64,000 nucleotides of DNA from Haematococcus lacustris (GCA_030144725.1 JASKMD010000029.1:11602990-11666989), one strand, 5' to 3'. Counted from the first letter of the stretch, positions 34,899-58,852 are shown. Numbers and translations are program-made. The notes: generated by a model from the sequence alone, not told the origin.

Positions 34899-37800
34899 AT
34901 GAACACGGGAGCACCAAGCTCTTTCCTGCAAAGGGTTCAAATTCGAAGTGAGCACTGCTCGCTGAGCCGAAGAGTGCTTCACGTCCTCCATCATCCGCCT
35001 GACACCGCGAAGCTTTCTTACCGGCCTTTGCCGTTGACCAACTGCGTTGACCAGCCGGCGGTAAACAACAAGCAGCCTGTTGCTCTGATTAGCTCCAATG
35101 CGTCCTATTGGGGCCCCCAGCCACGGCGACAGGACTGTAATGCGGCCTCCAGGAGCCTGCAGACCAGTAGCGGCTTCAGCAAACCACTGGAAGGCGTGAG
35201 TGCAGCTGCAGATACAGCCCCTACAGCAGGCTAAGCAGGCCAAGCAAGAGATTGGAAGCCATCTGGTGTTTCACATGTCTACAGGTCTTGCAGTTGGGGC
35301 CTGGGCACGCATTGAGCATCCTAGCTGCTGTAGGCACCGCAGTGGTGCTCTCCTGGAGCTGGAAAGCCGGAGAAGAGGCAGCTGCATTGAAGCAAAAGCA
35401 ACAGGAGGCAGAGCTCAGCAGCAACACAGAAAGCTTGCGCATGCAAATTCAGGTGCAAAGGACACCCCTGAGGCGAGCACAGTCAGCCACAGTGTATCAA
35501 GCGATGCACTGAAAGGGGTGTGTTGATGCCAGCCCCCTTGTCCCTCACTAGGGCCTCCATTTGAGCCGGACCAGTAGTAGCCACTAGCAGCCACCACCGG
35601 GAATATACTAGTGGGCAATAGTGGCCCGACTCAAATGGTGTCATTGGGCTGTGTGGAGTAAACCCAGTGCACATGGCACATGAGCCGCCTACCACCTACA
35701 TTATTGCCTGACCCGTAAGGGCTATCGTGTAGACTTGGCATGACAAAACATGCACTGATCGTAAGCTGATTCCATCTGCAGACAGTGCAAATGTGTTGAT
35801 GCCAGTCATGCCCTGCGGCCATTGACTGTAAGGCTGCCACTCTGCCTGCAGCGCCTCCATACCTGCCTCGCCAACGACGCCTTTGTGCTTGAGCTGCCTG
35901 GCATCAAAGACATTGACGTTGATCCTAACGAAACACCAACAGCTCAGGTATGCGTGGCCAGGTCAGTGCACAATTGTATAGTGTGTTCAGGACTGCACAC
36001 CCATGTGGTACTCCAGGCCACCCCTCCTCTCCACCCTTCCTCTATAGCCACCGCATCCCTCTGCTGATAGAAGCACAGCACGCCTGGTCCTCAGCCATTG
36101 CTATGGGGAGGGCACTCTTGCACAGCTAGGACATGCCCTGGCAGTTTCACAGCTGCAACACTGACCATTCACAAGCCTTCACAATTTTTTGCAACACTGA
36201 CCATTCAGGCCAACAAAACTCATTCAACAAGGAACAACATGTTGGACTGTGGGTAATCTCACTTAGCTACTACAATCAAGTTGTGGTAGCCTCGATCGCA
36301 CCCTTGATGACCACAAACCCCAAGTCGATGGCACGTTCCTGGGGCTAATCCCCCTGACCACTGGGCACATCATCAAAACTAACAGCTTGAATGCTTGTGA
36401 GGCTAACAGCCTGAGCAAACTACTAGGGCCTACGCATTGTTGCGGCCCGACCATCAATGCCCCGCCGGTACTCTGCAGCCCGGTGCAGCCGCTGCCTGAC
36501 CTCGAGAATGAGATCCATTACACGATCCATTACACAATCCATTACACAACCCTATTAACGCATTGATACACAGCCCTATTAACGCTGACGCTATTAACGC
36601 TGACGCTATTAACACTGACCATTCAGGACTGCAAGACATGCATATGTTGTCAGTCTGTAGGTTGTGCGTTGAGTGGGACACAAAAGGGGCGTGATGGGGC
36701 TGCAACTCTGACATGAGACTGAGAGCGTGCACATGTGGCCCAGGCCCGAGCTTTGCACTTGCTTGCGCAGGCATCACAGCTGCTGGCTGCAGCTGCTGGG
36801 CCCGCGCTGCCTGTGCTGGAGGGGCCCATGAAGGCGGAATGGGACAGGTTCATGGCGTCCAGCAAGGTGTGGTGGGAGGGCACCAGGCAGCCTGTGTTCC
36901 AGGCAGCCTGGGCGCCAGGCCACAGCGCTGCCACATCCAACCTGGCAGCCTCAAGGGTCGGGCATGTGCCAGCACCAGTCTCATTAAGGGAGATGTTGAA
37001 ACCATGACGAGTCTGCATCAGCCTGGCCTTAGCTAGGGCTGTTCTCTTGCCTCCATGCCGATGCCGTGCTAAGGCTGGGTAAGCCTAGACTCCAAGACCA
37101 GAAGCTGATGTCAACAGTGCATGTCCCTTTGGTGTGCCCAGTTGTCAAGCTCTAAGCCCACACTGACCTCCTCCTGCAGCCTGGTGGGATGGATGCGTGC
37201 TGTGCTCACTACTAGCCCACTCACTACCTGTTGGCAAGTTGAGATGGCCGGGCTGGTGAGCCAGCTCAGCTGCACCCCCTGCTCAGTCCCCTGCTCACAA
37301 GAATGGTGGCTGCCTGCGTCTACAACCCTTCTTACCTGCTGGGCAAGCTAGCTCCAATCCAGCTCCTGCCTAGCCATGACTGCTTAAACTGCTCTGCAGA
37401 TCAGCCTGGTGCAGGATTTGTGGGACAGCCACAGCGCGGTGGACAAGCCGCGTGCCAGTCTAGCCAAGCTGGAGGAGATGTCTCAGCGAGTGCGCAACGC
37501 AAACCACAGCACAGGTCAGCTGAGCCCACGGCCACTCCATTCCCCAACATATTCCATGCGCCACCATGCTCCACCATGTCCTGCTAGCCCCTGTGGTGCC
37601 ACCCATCCTGATCGGCTCCAGCCATCCTGATCGGCACCGTAATGACGTGAGTCCCTAACGATGCCCAGCAGAAAAGTGTAGAGGCCAAAGGAGAGAGGCC
37701 AGCCAGAGCCCATGCACTGCTGTAGGATCCACCCATCCTGACTCAGCATTCATTTAAGGGTCAATGCCACACAGCAGACTTGATGGGACGGCTCTATGAC

Positions 37801-38568
37801 GTTCTATTGCCCATAGCCTTCACTAATTGCGCCTCCTCCACCATCTGTGAGTTCGCACCCTCGCCTGCCTCTTCCTACACCTGCCCAGTACCACCTGACC
37901 TGCAGGCGCCCTCTAACACACTCCACCGCCCACTTCTCCCCTCCCACCTTACCATCCACCCTGTCACACCCTATGCCTCCTCCCTGTGCACCGTGGCTGC
38001 AGGCAGCAGCAAGGCAGAGGCAGCCTGTGTGGACCCCTTTCCCCTGCATGGAAAGGCAGTCAGCGACAGGCGTCTTGGGAGGCTGCACTGGGAGGGCCAG
38101 GCTGCAGTGCTATGCAGCCAGCAGCCCTCCTCCCGTCAGCAGGACCCTGTCAGTCCTTCCAGCCATGCGTCTAGACCCAGTGAGCCAGCTGAGACAGGGC
38201 ACCTGGGCAACCTCCAGGGGCCTCACCTCCCTCAGCAGTCCAACTCGGATCACAAGCTTCAGCACGGCATCCAGGCGCCAGCAAGTGAAGGAGATGGCGC
38301 ATCAGCCGAGGCCATGCAGCCTGCCATGCCAGGCGGGACCGCACAGCTAGTCATGCCCTCCAAAAGAGCCAGTCATCAGGCGGGGCCTGAAGGGGCACTG
38401 TCGCGGCAGTTGGAGCAGGCGCAGAGGAAGCAGGCGGGGACCAGTGGCTCGGCTCCCAGCCTGTCACATTCTAGGATTAGAGTTGTGGGCCTCAGCAGCA
38501 GCTCATTGGGAGCACTGGCGGCTGAGGAGGCGGCGAAGGGCACCACAGCTGATCTGCACATTAGCTAA
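34899..38568 (+). CDS. Unrecognised protein, possibly organelle-targeted, one TM segment plus coiled coil
   Basis: Six exons join perfectly in phase: 34,899-35,195; 35,285-35,452; 35,852-35,947; 36,771-36,956; 37,400-37,514; 38,003-38,568. They give 475 aa. The N-terminal about 100 residues are rich in Ser/Arg/Leu/Pro and poor in acidic residues, as in a transit peptide (inference). A membrane segment, ALSILAAVGTAVVLSWSW, follows at about residues 105-122, then a charged helix (GEEAAALKQKQQEAEL) likely to form a coiled coil. Exon 4 has two Trp-rich pieces (MKAEWDRF, KVWWEG) and exon 5 has LVQDLWDSHSAVDK and LAKLEEMSQRVRN. The last about 185 residues are Ser/Gln/Ala-rich and probably disordered. 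I do not recognise the family. Introns 2 and 3 contain mobile fragments (35.6 and 36.4 kb). A TGTAA polyadenylation signal lies about 95 bases after the stop. Confidence 0.72.
35557..35638. repeat. 82-bp imperfect foldback (hairpin) sequence
   Basis: The arms CCATTTGAGCCGG and CCGACTCAAATGG are complementary apart from one base, and weaker pairing continues inward (AGCCACTAG with CTAGTGGGCA-like). It lies between the family 3' block at 35,640-35,810 and the conserved CCTCACTAGGG end word at about 35,542. It is therefore either a small foldback element inserted into the Fanzor-like 3' end or a structured part of that end. Confidence 0.6.
35639..35815 (-). mobile_element. Fanzor/TnpB-like element, 3' non-coding block only
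   Basis: On the minus strand this carries the same ordered words as the 3' ends of the 31.8-kb and 47-kb copies: CAGCTTACGATCAGTGCATG, GGGTCAGGCAATAATGTAGG and a block ending TACTCCACACAG. No family coding sequence is attached. It lies antisense within intron 2 of the 475-aa gene. Confidence 0.6.
36210..36610 (-). mobile_element. Short retroposon copy S3, longest, with 17-bp target-site duplication
   Basis: The 401-bp insert is bounded by AACACTGACCATTCAGG at 36,193-36,209 and 36,611-36,627. Reading minus, it ends with the family 3' terminus (CCTTGTTGAATGAGTTTTGT). It extends at its 5' side beyond copies S2 and S4, through GTACCGGCGGGGCATTGATG, into tandem units of ATCCATTACACA and CTATTAACGCTGACG. 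It lies in intron 3 of the 475-aa gene, antisense to it. Confidence 0.87.
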
Positions 38569-38662
38569 CACTTGTGTCAGCTTGCACGGCGAGCATCAAC
38601 TTGCATGAGTAGCATGGGGTTGCACCACATTGCATGGCACTCAATTCTGACAACATGCTTCA

Positions 38663-38667
38663 TGTAA
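38663..38667 (+). terminator. Polyadenylation signal TGTAA
   Basis: The TGTAA pentamer used by chlorophyte algae lies 95 bases after the stop codon of the 475-aa gene. Sequence match only. Confidence 0.5.
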
Positions 38668-38687
38668 TGCATGGACTGCAAGCAGCC

Positions 38688-38852
38688 TGCACCGCTTCGA
38701 TGGTAAGCCCAGTGTGGGCCCAGTGCCATCGATGTGGGGCTGGCAGTTATCAGGGGTACGACCGAGGATGCTACAACTTGATTGTAGTAGCTGAGTGAGG
38801 TTACCCACAGGCAAACATATTGCTCCTTGTTGAATGAGTTTTGTTTTCCTGT
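38688..38852 (+). mobile_element. Short retroposon copy S4, 5'-truncated
   Basis: About 165 bp ending CCTTGTTGAATGAGTTTTGT and sharing GAGGATGCTACAACTTGATT and GAGGTTACCCACAGG-type blocks with S2 and S3. A possible 9-bp duplication, AAGCAGCCT, occurs just before (about 38,679) and just after (about 38,853). The 5' end is shorter than in S2. Confidence 0.7.
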
Positions 38853-39059
38853 AAGCAGCCTAGTATGAGCATGTCGTGTTCCAGCATGGCATGTCCTGTC
38901 CCAGCATGGCATGTTGAGCTCCGGGTATGTATTGTGTTCCAGCCATGGAAAGCCTAGTGTGGTAGCTGTTTAGGCATCTTCCTACAGGGCAGCAAAACTC
39001 CTCTGGCAGTGCATGCCATCAATGTACTGGTTGCTGGGGTGCTGGTTGCTGGGGTCCTC

Positions 39060-40050
39060 AAAGACTGGCATGAGCATGGGGCGGTGCTGCCCTCAGCGCA
39101 CGAGACGCCGCTGCAGCTGGTTGTAGACTGTCTTGAAGTTGGGGTTGGCAGTCATCAAGGGTTGCAGAAGTCTATCAGCTGCCTTAGCATCGCTGGGTCC
39201 TCGCAGTCAAGGGGCATGGGAGGGCCAGTGGGTGCTGCAGGTGCAAGGGCTGCCAGGCGGGCGCTGCAGCGCCTTTGGGGGGGTTGCGTGACTGGCTCTG
39301 GTTCTGACTCTGACTCCGAGTCAGACTGTGGCTCTGGCTCTGAGCCACAGTATGACTCGGAGACAGAGTCAGTGTCAAACTCCATGCTGGCAGGCTGGGC
39401 AGTGGCAAGCTGGGCAGGGGCCCGTGGGGGCAGTGGGGGTAGGGGGGGAGCATTAGGGGTTGGGGAGGCTGCACGGCTGGAGGCTGAGTGGCGCTGCGGT
39501 ACCCCGGGGTGGGCTAGCCCACCAGGCACGTTAGGAAGATCCTGAGCACAAATAGCGACGCAATCACGCGGAGCTGGGAGTGGATTTCAGCCCGCAACTG
39601 GAGATGCGCCCGTAGCTTGCGTCGGGTTTTCTTGCACCCGCGCAGCACAGCGCCCTCCGGGACCTTGATGACCTGCGGCCAAGCACAATCAACATTTTGA
39701 CAGGCCACTTTTGCAGGCCAAGACACAAGGCGGGGTCACAAACAGTGCGGGGACACATAAGGCGGGGGCGTCACCTGACGTCTGCGCGTGGTCCAGCCAT
39801 CCCGACGCTCCTGTCGTTGCTTGCCTTGAGGGGAACGAGACGCTGCGATGGAACCAACAGGAGCGACGGGTTATCACACAGCGCGTAACTCACGTAGCCC
39901 ACAGTCGGCTAGGGACACGAACCTTTCTGTTTCTTTCCCGGGTCCTTCTTGTGCTTGTCGCTACCCTTCCGCTTCTTCTTAGCCATCACGCGATGCGCAG
40001 TGCGACGGGCGGTGGCCTTTTCCCGGGAGATTCATGGAGGGATGTCACAC
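39060..40050 (-). pseudogene. Fanzor/TnpB-like element, 5' region fragment
   Basis: The start codon at 39,986 is followed by a basic exon (MAKKKRKGSDKHKK, then GKKQKG) and the family intron 1 (CCCTAGCCGACTGTGGGCTA). Exon 2 follows CCATCGCAG (RLVPLKASNDRS). An exon at about 39,527-39,674 has VIKVPEGAVLRGCKKTRRKL and HSQLRVIASLFVLRIFLTCL. The frame then closes. Downstream on the same strand lies a Pro/Ser/Glu-rich stretch (39,155-39,500; FDTDSVSESYCGSEPEP), followed after a shift by NPNFKTVYNQLQRRLVR. Whether that last stretch belongs to the element is unclear. The exon order equals that at 12.7-13.0 kb. Confidence 0.55.
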
Positions 40051-40194
40051 GTTAGTCCTGGACATGCGCCCTGCTCAACCACGGACTCAGTTGGCCCACC
40101 AATAGGCAGTAGGGCCACACAGGGCTGGGCTTACGGAGTCGCATACGGAGTGGCACGAGCAGCCTCAAGATAAGAAAAGGTGGATGCAATGCGT

Positions 40195-40945
40195 TCCGGG
40201 ACTGCTTGCACAGACCAGTGGCGGGGCAGGGTGGTGCTTGTGGATGGTCAGCTCAGCATTGAATGGCCAGCAGCCATGTGAGGAGGAGCTGGACCATGAG
40301 CAGCCCACCAGGCCTGCAGGCTGGAAGCCCCCAGCAGGGCAGGTGCACCACCGCCTGCTGCGCTTAGCCTGGAGCCAGCAGTGTGACCAGCCAGTGTGGG
40401 GCATGATGTGGTGCCCGGTAGTGGCCCCACGCAAGCCCCCGCAGGCCCCATGCAGCAGCCAGGCAGCCACACCGGCAGCAGCCTCAGAGCCAGGGCCCAG
40501 CACTCACCCGCCAGCCAAGCGCAGCAAGCGCACTAAGGCTGAGCGGGCAGCTGAGCCTACCCAGCCCATTATAGGCAATGGCAAGGCCCAGGGCAAGGCT
40601 GCCAAAGCCAAGCCAGGACCGCAGCAAGGCAGGTGGGTAGACCAGGACTGCAAGGCAGCGCTGAACATGCATGGGGAGAGCCGGTGGCGCCCACTGGAGC
40701 TGTGCTAGTGGCCAGTCCTGCCAGCTCTGCCAGTCAAGGGCAAGGAGTACCCTGGCCTGGGCTAGAAGCGGCTGCGAGACAAGCCACCCAAGGCCCAGCA
40801 GCAGCAGCCTGTTGAGGCACAATAGTACGTGGCCCCCTTTGTTGTCTCGCGATCAGGAAATGGTGTAAGTGGTAGGGACTCATGCACCATGTCCATGTGC
40901 ATTGGGTGTACCCCACACAACCCCTATGAACCATGTGAGTAGTCC
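40195..40945 (+). pseudogene. Fanzor/TnpB-like element, C-terminal fragment with two in-frame stops
   Basis: Reads GMMWCPVVAPRKPPQAPCSS, a Lys/Ala/Pro-rich spacer (KRSKRTKAERAAEPTQP), then GRWVDQDCKAALNMHGESRW and RPLELC. Stop codons interrupt it near 40,708 and 40,767 before KGKEYPGLG and KRLRDKPPKA; the normal end is at 40,823-40,825. The RuvC-III-like motif has changed from DRDCN to DQDCK. The upstream VLVDE is here VLVDG, so the presumed RuvC-II glutamate is lost. The 3' non-coding block (CATTGGGTGTACCCCACACA) follows to about 40,920. Catalytically dead on both counts. Confidence 0.65.
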
Positions 40946-41448
40946 CGCTATTGATGTTTAGCGGTCCCTCATGTACCAACAGATATGCCAACATCCATCG
41001 CCCCACTACCAAATGGGATGAGGGCAGGGATACTGTTTTGGATTGCTACATAGCCCCTGAGACCACACTTCTTGCACTGCTGCCGCTGCTGCGCCTGGCG
41101 CTGGGCCCGATACCCCGCTAACAGCCGGACCCCAGAAACATACATCAACAATTGCAGATGTCCCGTCTCGAGTCACCCTTCGAGTCACGAGGTTGCTGTC
41201 AGTCCTTACCCTACGAACGGCAGGTCTAAGGCAGAGCAAGCTACTGATGGCTCAGTCTGTCAACCATGAGCTACCGCTACATTCCAGCCATGGTGTGCAC
41301 CACACTACGCATCTCACAACAGCCAAGTTCACTCCCGCCCCTCACTCCTCCACACTTACTTGGAGCCCCATCACCACCAATCCTATCAATGAGGCCAAGG
41401 AACCTCCGCTCACACTGTCTCCTCCTATGCCTTAAATCACTCCTAATC
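40946..41448. other. Gap downstream of the NIP30-like gene
   Basis: No supported gene. It should hold the 3' untranslated region of the minus-strand NIP30-like gene (stop at 41,449). Short open frames here have no recognisable features. Confidence 0.4.
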
Positions 41449-44400
41449 TCAGTCTTCTAACTCGCTGCTATAGCCTAACAAACCTGGGAGGCCACCTCCA
41501 ACGTCCTCCTCGCCTGCTGGCTGCTGTGCCTCTAGTCGCTGCCGCTTGCTTGCATTGGCTTCCTCACTCCCTTCCCCTGCCTCTTCCACACCATGCTTGC
41601 CACTGCCGCTCTTCACCTTCACCACTGCGCGGAGTAGTGGGCGCACAGGCGGTATTGCCTTCTTTGGCAACACCTGCATGCCAGCAGCAGCAGCCACGTG
41701 AGAACATCATTTAACCTCTTAATCTCATTTCCCCCTTTACTCCCTTGAGTGACCATGATGGTCACTCATGAGTGCCCATCATGGCTTGACAATGCAACAC
41801 ATGTGCAACAACAGAACAAGTGACCCATGCTACTGCTGCTGCTGCCGCTGCTAAAGTCACAGTTGAGACTTGATTCCCCCCTTCCCCCTTCCCCTCCCAA
41901 TCGCCCTTCTCATCTCGCTCTTCGTTGCCTCCACCTTCACCAGCCCACACCCTGCGCCTACCATCTTGCTCGCCCTCCCCTACCTCCTCCTGCCCTGCCC
42001 ACCTTGGTAGCTGCAGCTGCGCTGTGCTCCTGGTGGGGCTGCGGCAGCACAGGGTCTGCCTCAGGGCCAGCTGCAGCCGTCACCCCTGGAGGGCCAGCCA
42101 GCTGCTCGCCTTCCGCCTGCTGCTGCGCCCGGCCCTGACGGAACTCCGCCAGCTCAGCAGCCTCTTCTGCTTGCTGCACCCGCAGCCGCGCAGCCTCTGC
42201 CTCCGCCTGCGCACATAGCACGTCAGGGAGGCCTCATCAGGCACTGGACGGCCAGTCAGACCAGGCAGGCTGAGGAGCAGCTGCACTCCCACTCACTGAT
42301 GCCACACTCTCATGCCACCCACTGCAGCCAACAACCAGGCAATGGGTGCAGTGCCCTCTGCAAGCTAGGCTAGGATAGTAGGGCAGTCGCCACACTATGC
42401 CGCCAACACGCAGCAAGCATGGCAACGACTGTGGTGACCCCTTGCTGCTGCTTACTCCGCCCACTTGCTTGGGCCCACTTTACCGGGTTGCCTGCCACCA
42501 GATTGTTGTAGTGCCCCATACTGGGCAGCAACAAAGATGATGCAGTGGACTTGGCTGTGGTCGATCCTCTTTGTAGAGCCACCTTGAGTGAGTGTGGGTT
42601 GACTGGTTGAGTGACTTTGCGGCTTGGTGGGGGACAAATCAGAAAGGCGCAGGGGTTGGTGCATAGGTAAGGGGATTGCCTCAGAATGCAGGAAGTGCAC
42701 CAAGTGGTCAGGTACCCGGGGTTGTGGTCCCTTAAGCCAGCCTTGTGCCACCCTTTGTCTACATCGGACGTCTCCTTGGCCATGCTGCCAGAACTGGCCT
42801 GGCTGGCCTGGCTGTGCACCACTTTTATTCCCCCCAAAACTGCCAAGCTGACGCTGGTCACGAAGGGTCCAGGACCATCACATGGCTGGTACGCATTGGG
42901 TTCCGAATGGTTACGAAAAACAAGTATGGCAGCATTTTACCCAAAAAGACGTTTTTTGGTTACGAAGCAGCTGAGGCCAGCCGACGCAAGGGTCCGTTTG
43001 GTAACGAAAGCCAGGCCTAGAAAACAAGCTTTTGGTTCCGATCGTTACGTATCACGAAAAAAAGCACTGCTGTGCACGGTCCATGTGCAGCTGATCAGCC
43101 ATGTGAGCACTGTGGCTCAGCTGTCAGCCCCCTGACTGGGTGGGCAGGCAGTCAGGACTAACAGGCAGCCTGACTGTAGGGGCATGATAGCGCTAAGTAA
43201 GCACGCTGTAAGATAAGCTGTCTCCGCTGAGGTCTCCGCTGAGGTCCGCTGAGGTCTCCGCTGCAGGTCTCATGTGTCAGGGGCTAGCTAGCAGCTAAGG
43301 ACGCGTCATCCAATGCAACGGCTGTCAAAGGACGGACAGCGCACAGTGTGACAGCGGACAGTATAAAAAAGCACCGTAGTGTAGGGGCAGGCATTACACG
43401 TACCAGGTTATCCAAGAAATCCAACTCCTCAGCGTCTAGCGGCCGGTTCTTGCCTGCAGGCAGGCAACAGGCAACCAGGTGCACCACACACACCTCAGCC
43501 ACCAGGACGCTGCCCAGGAGTTGACGATGAGATGGCTACTGTATATATATGGGGAGATATGCGCTTGGGGAGATATGCGCTGTGCGAGGGAAGCAGGAAG
43601 CAGGTGCTGGCCACAGCAGCAGCAGTCATTGATAAGAGGGCTCTTGGCTGCCAACATTGCCGCATGCACGGATGGTGGAGGGAGCGGCGCAAGCCCTCTG
43701 GTAGTCACATTGGACAAAAAGGACACTTCTTTGACAGGCTGGGAAATGCATTTCACAGGTGCATGGAGGGGTGCATGGAGGGCTGTGTGGAGGGGTGCAT
43801 GGAGGGGTGCATGGAAGGGTGCATGGAGGGGCGCGTGAAGAGCGGGAGAACCACATGCCCCTGCCCTGCTGCCCGGCCAAGGGTTGCAGGACTGGCATCT
43901 GCTGTGATTGAAGGTGACTAAACACTGTGCCAGCATTATGTTTGGTTGATCAGGTCCAGAGCTTCCACCCAGCAACTCCTCAGTCCTGGGTCAGCGCACA
44001 CCTAGATGCTGCAGCCCCTGCCACTGCCGCTGCTGCAAATGCTGCCAAGGCCGCTACTGTCGCCGCAGTAGCTGCTGCCGGCAGCGCTGCTGACCTGTGA
44101 AGTGCCGGCACCACAAGGACCCTGATGCTATCCCACCTGGTGTCACACTCGCCTGTCTTCATTTGCTTCCACTTTGCAGCAAAGCTCGCTTCCTTCTGCT
44201 CCTTGGCTTCACGCAGCACCTGGTGCAGTAGAGATCCACCAGCTTACCTTGCTGCCAAACGCAAAGCTGTGCAGGGACACAGCCCTGGGAGGATGCCAGG
44301 CTGACAGTGGACCAGCTGCGGCCTTACATTTGAGGGTAGTCTGTTCACAACTAGCATGAGAAAGAGGCATTTGCTAGGAGCGACATGATGTTTGCTCGTA

Positions 44401-44854
44401 TGCTGATGGCGCTGGGTCTGCAGCTATGCCATGTTTGACAAGTGCCAGGCAATGATGATGAAACATGCCTTTGTGGGGCTGCTGCCTCACCTCCACCAGG
44501 GGCTTCAGTGGTGCAGTGGCAGTGCCGTCATCCACACTCTCCCCACGCTGCTTTTTGATGCTGTCAAGCTGCAGTCACCCCAATACTGCTTGGAGGTGAC
44601 TTTGCCTGACTGCTACGTACACGACTGCCGAGTGCGAGCAACCCGTCACTCTTATCTTACCTCACCTCTTTCTCAGTGACAAAACGCCGTGCTCCAAGCA
44701 TTTCCCGAATGGCATCTGCATCTAGCTGGCCAGCACTGGCGCTGGCAAGAGTGGCTGCCTTTGATTGCTTGGGGAACACTGATGTTGCATCTCGTCCCAG
44801 CACCTCCTCCCGATCATACACATCCTCCCTGCATGCATGCAGACCGCGTGCCAC
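41449..44854 (-). CDS. FAM192A/NIP30-family nuclear protein
   Basis: Six exons join in phase: 44,854-44,666; 44,568-44,491; 44,219-44,153; 43,453-43,404; 42,206-42,003; 41,673-41,449. They give about 270 aa. The NIP30 domain is readable in order: RRFVTEKELDSIKKQRGE, a DDGT turn, PLVEVLREAKEQKEASF, KWKQMKTGKNRPLDAEELDF, then a Glu/Ala/Gln helix (AEAEAARLRVQQAEEAAELA). A basic piece, VLPKKAIPPVRPLL, and an acidic tail (LPGLLGYSSELED) match the conserved C-terminal GLxGY-acidic ending of the family. Animal FAM192A (PIP30) binds the PA28-gamma proteasome activator in the nucleus; algal and plant function is not known. The intron after MKT begins GCGAGT, a GC-AG intron needed to keep frame. The first in-frame ATG (44,854) is taken as start, but an upstream exon cannot be excluded. 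Confidence 0.85.
42855..43068. repeat. Cluster of GGTTACGAA-type words in an intron
   Basis: GGTCACGAA, GGTTACGAA (twice), GGTAACGAA and CGTTACGTATCACGAA, together with GGTTCCGA twice, fall within about 210 bp in an intron of the NIP30-like gene. Spacing is irregular, about 35-60 bases. No open frame or known element explains it. Confidence 0.55.
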
Positions 44855-46045
44855 TGAGTGGCACGGCTAGCCAACCAGGGCCCGTTTTGCGTGCTTTGCC
44901 TCAAGGAAGTTTTGCGCACTTTGCTGACCCAAACCTGCATCTAAGCTTGTTTGAACTATGCTGATGTGCTGGGCTGTCGACCATTAAGGGGCAGGGGATA
45001 CCCAGGCATGACCTTAACAAGTTATTACAGATTACGGCATATCGCAGTGCAAGGATGTTGACGTTGCTAAGAGCAAGGGCAAATCCCTACAGATCTCTGC
45101 ACGTTTGAGCTGTTACAGGTTTGCAACATGACTCTTGCAAGCTGGTGCTCCTGCTAGGCTATGCTTTTCAGGCACTAATGACAGCTGTGGTAAATGAGCC
45201 TTGAGCAGAGCACTTCCTGCAGCCTACCTGTCCCATCTATACTTGTTGCCCAGCAGGGAGGGCTGGCACGACAACATGAACGCACCTCTCTAGGCGAACC
45301 ATGTCCACTCTCCGCTCCACCATCGTGCCGTCACTCGCCCACAGCCCACCAACTGAATACTTTGTCCGTCAAGATTTTGTGTGCGTCGGCATGCTCTGGC
45401 GCGTCGCAATGTCTAAAAGTTAACATTGCTCAAAACATTTTAACCGCATGACTGTAGAGGTAGAGATGCTATAGTTTATTTTGTGTGTGTGTACTCCCAC
45501 CCATTGAGCATGTTACCCACATCAGCTCTGCCCATCTGGTTTGTGTGCCTCCATTACCAGCTCAATCTCCTACAGTTCTTGCTTTCACACACCCCCTTTG
45601 TGTGGGTTTAGACCAGACCAGTAGAGTGACAAGGAATAAATAGTCGGCAGTGCTTAACTCGGCACGCTGACATGGTGGAAGCGTATTGCAAGTTCATATC
45701 CTTTCATCACTTCCATTCCTTCAGACTGTCTCTAGCCAGTTTCCAGCCTCCAATTCAGGTACAATTCAGCAATGGATAGTGCAAGCTATACGATAGTACT
45801 ACTGGTATACCTTCACCAGATTGATAACATCAATGTGATACAGGCTGCTTCAAGCAGTGCAAAGTTGCTCAGTGCAAGAAAAAGGCTGTGACAGACTGAT
45901 GTCTGATGTGACAGACATGTGAGGCTACCGCAACCTTTCATCGAAGTGGCCACTAGGTCACTGGCTAAAGCTGGCAGTAAACTCCGCAAAGTAAAGGTGC
46001 ACGACCGGCAGCTGTCGCAGTTCTGCGGCGGTTGCGATACCCGCG
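44855..46045. other. Divergent intergenic region between NIP30-like and ABC transporter genes
   Basis: No supported gene. The two genes face away from each other, so both promoters should lie here. The sequence is AT-richer than the neighbours. The part at 45,500-45,610 (TTGTGTGCCTCCATTACC, CTTTCACACACCCCCTTTGT) resembles 33,690-33,830. Confidence 0.4.

Positions 46046-58852
<12,807 letters not shown>

Noticed and set aside
34683..35243. 187-codon minus-strand open frame
   Set aside because: Antisense to exon 1 of the 475-aa gene, no domain and no splice partners; the plus-strand reading joins in phase with five more exons.
36611..36627. Terminal inverted repeats for the SINE-like family (DNA transposon/MITE)
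   Set aside because: Flanking repeats are direct, of varying length (9-17 bp), the ends of the element are not complementary, and copies are truncated only at one end.
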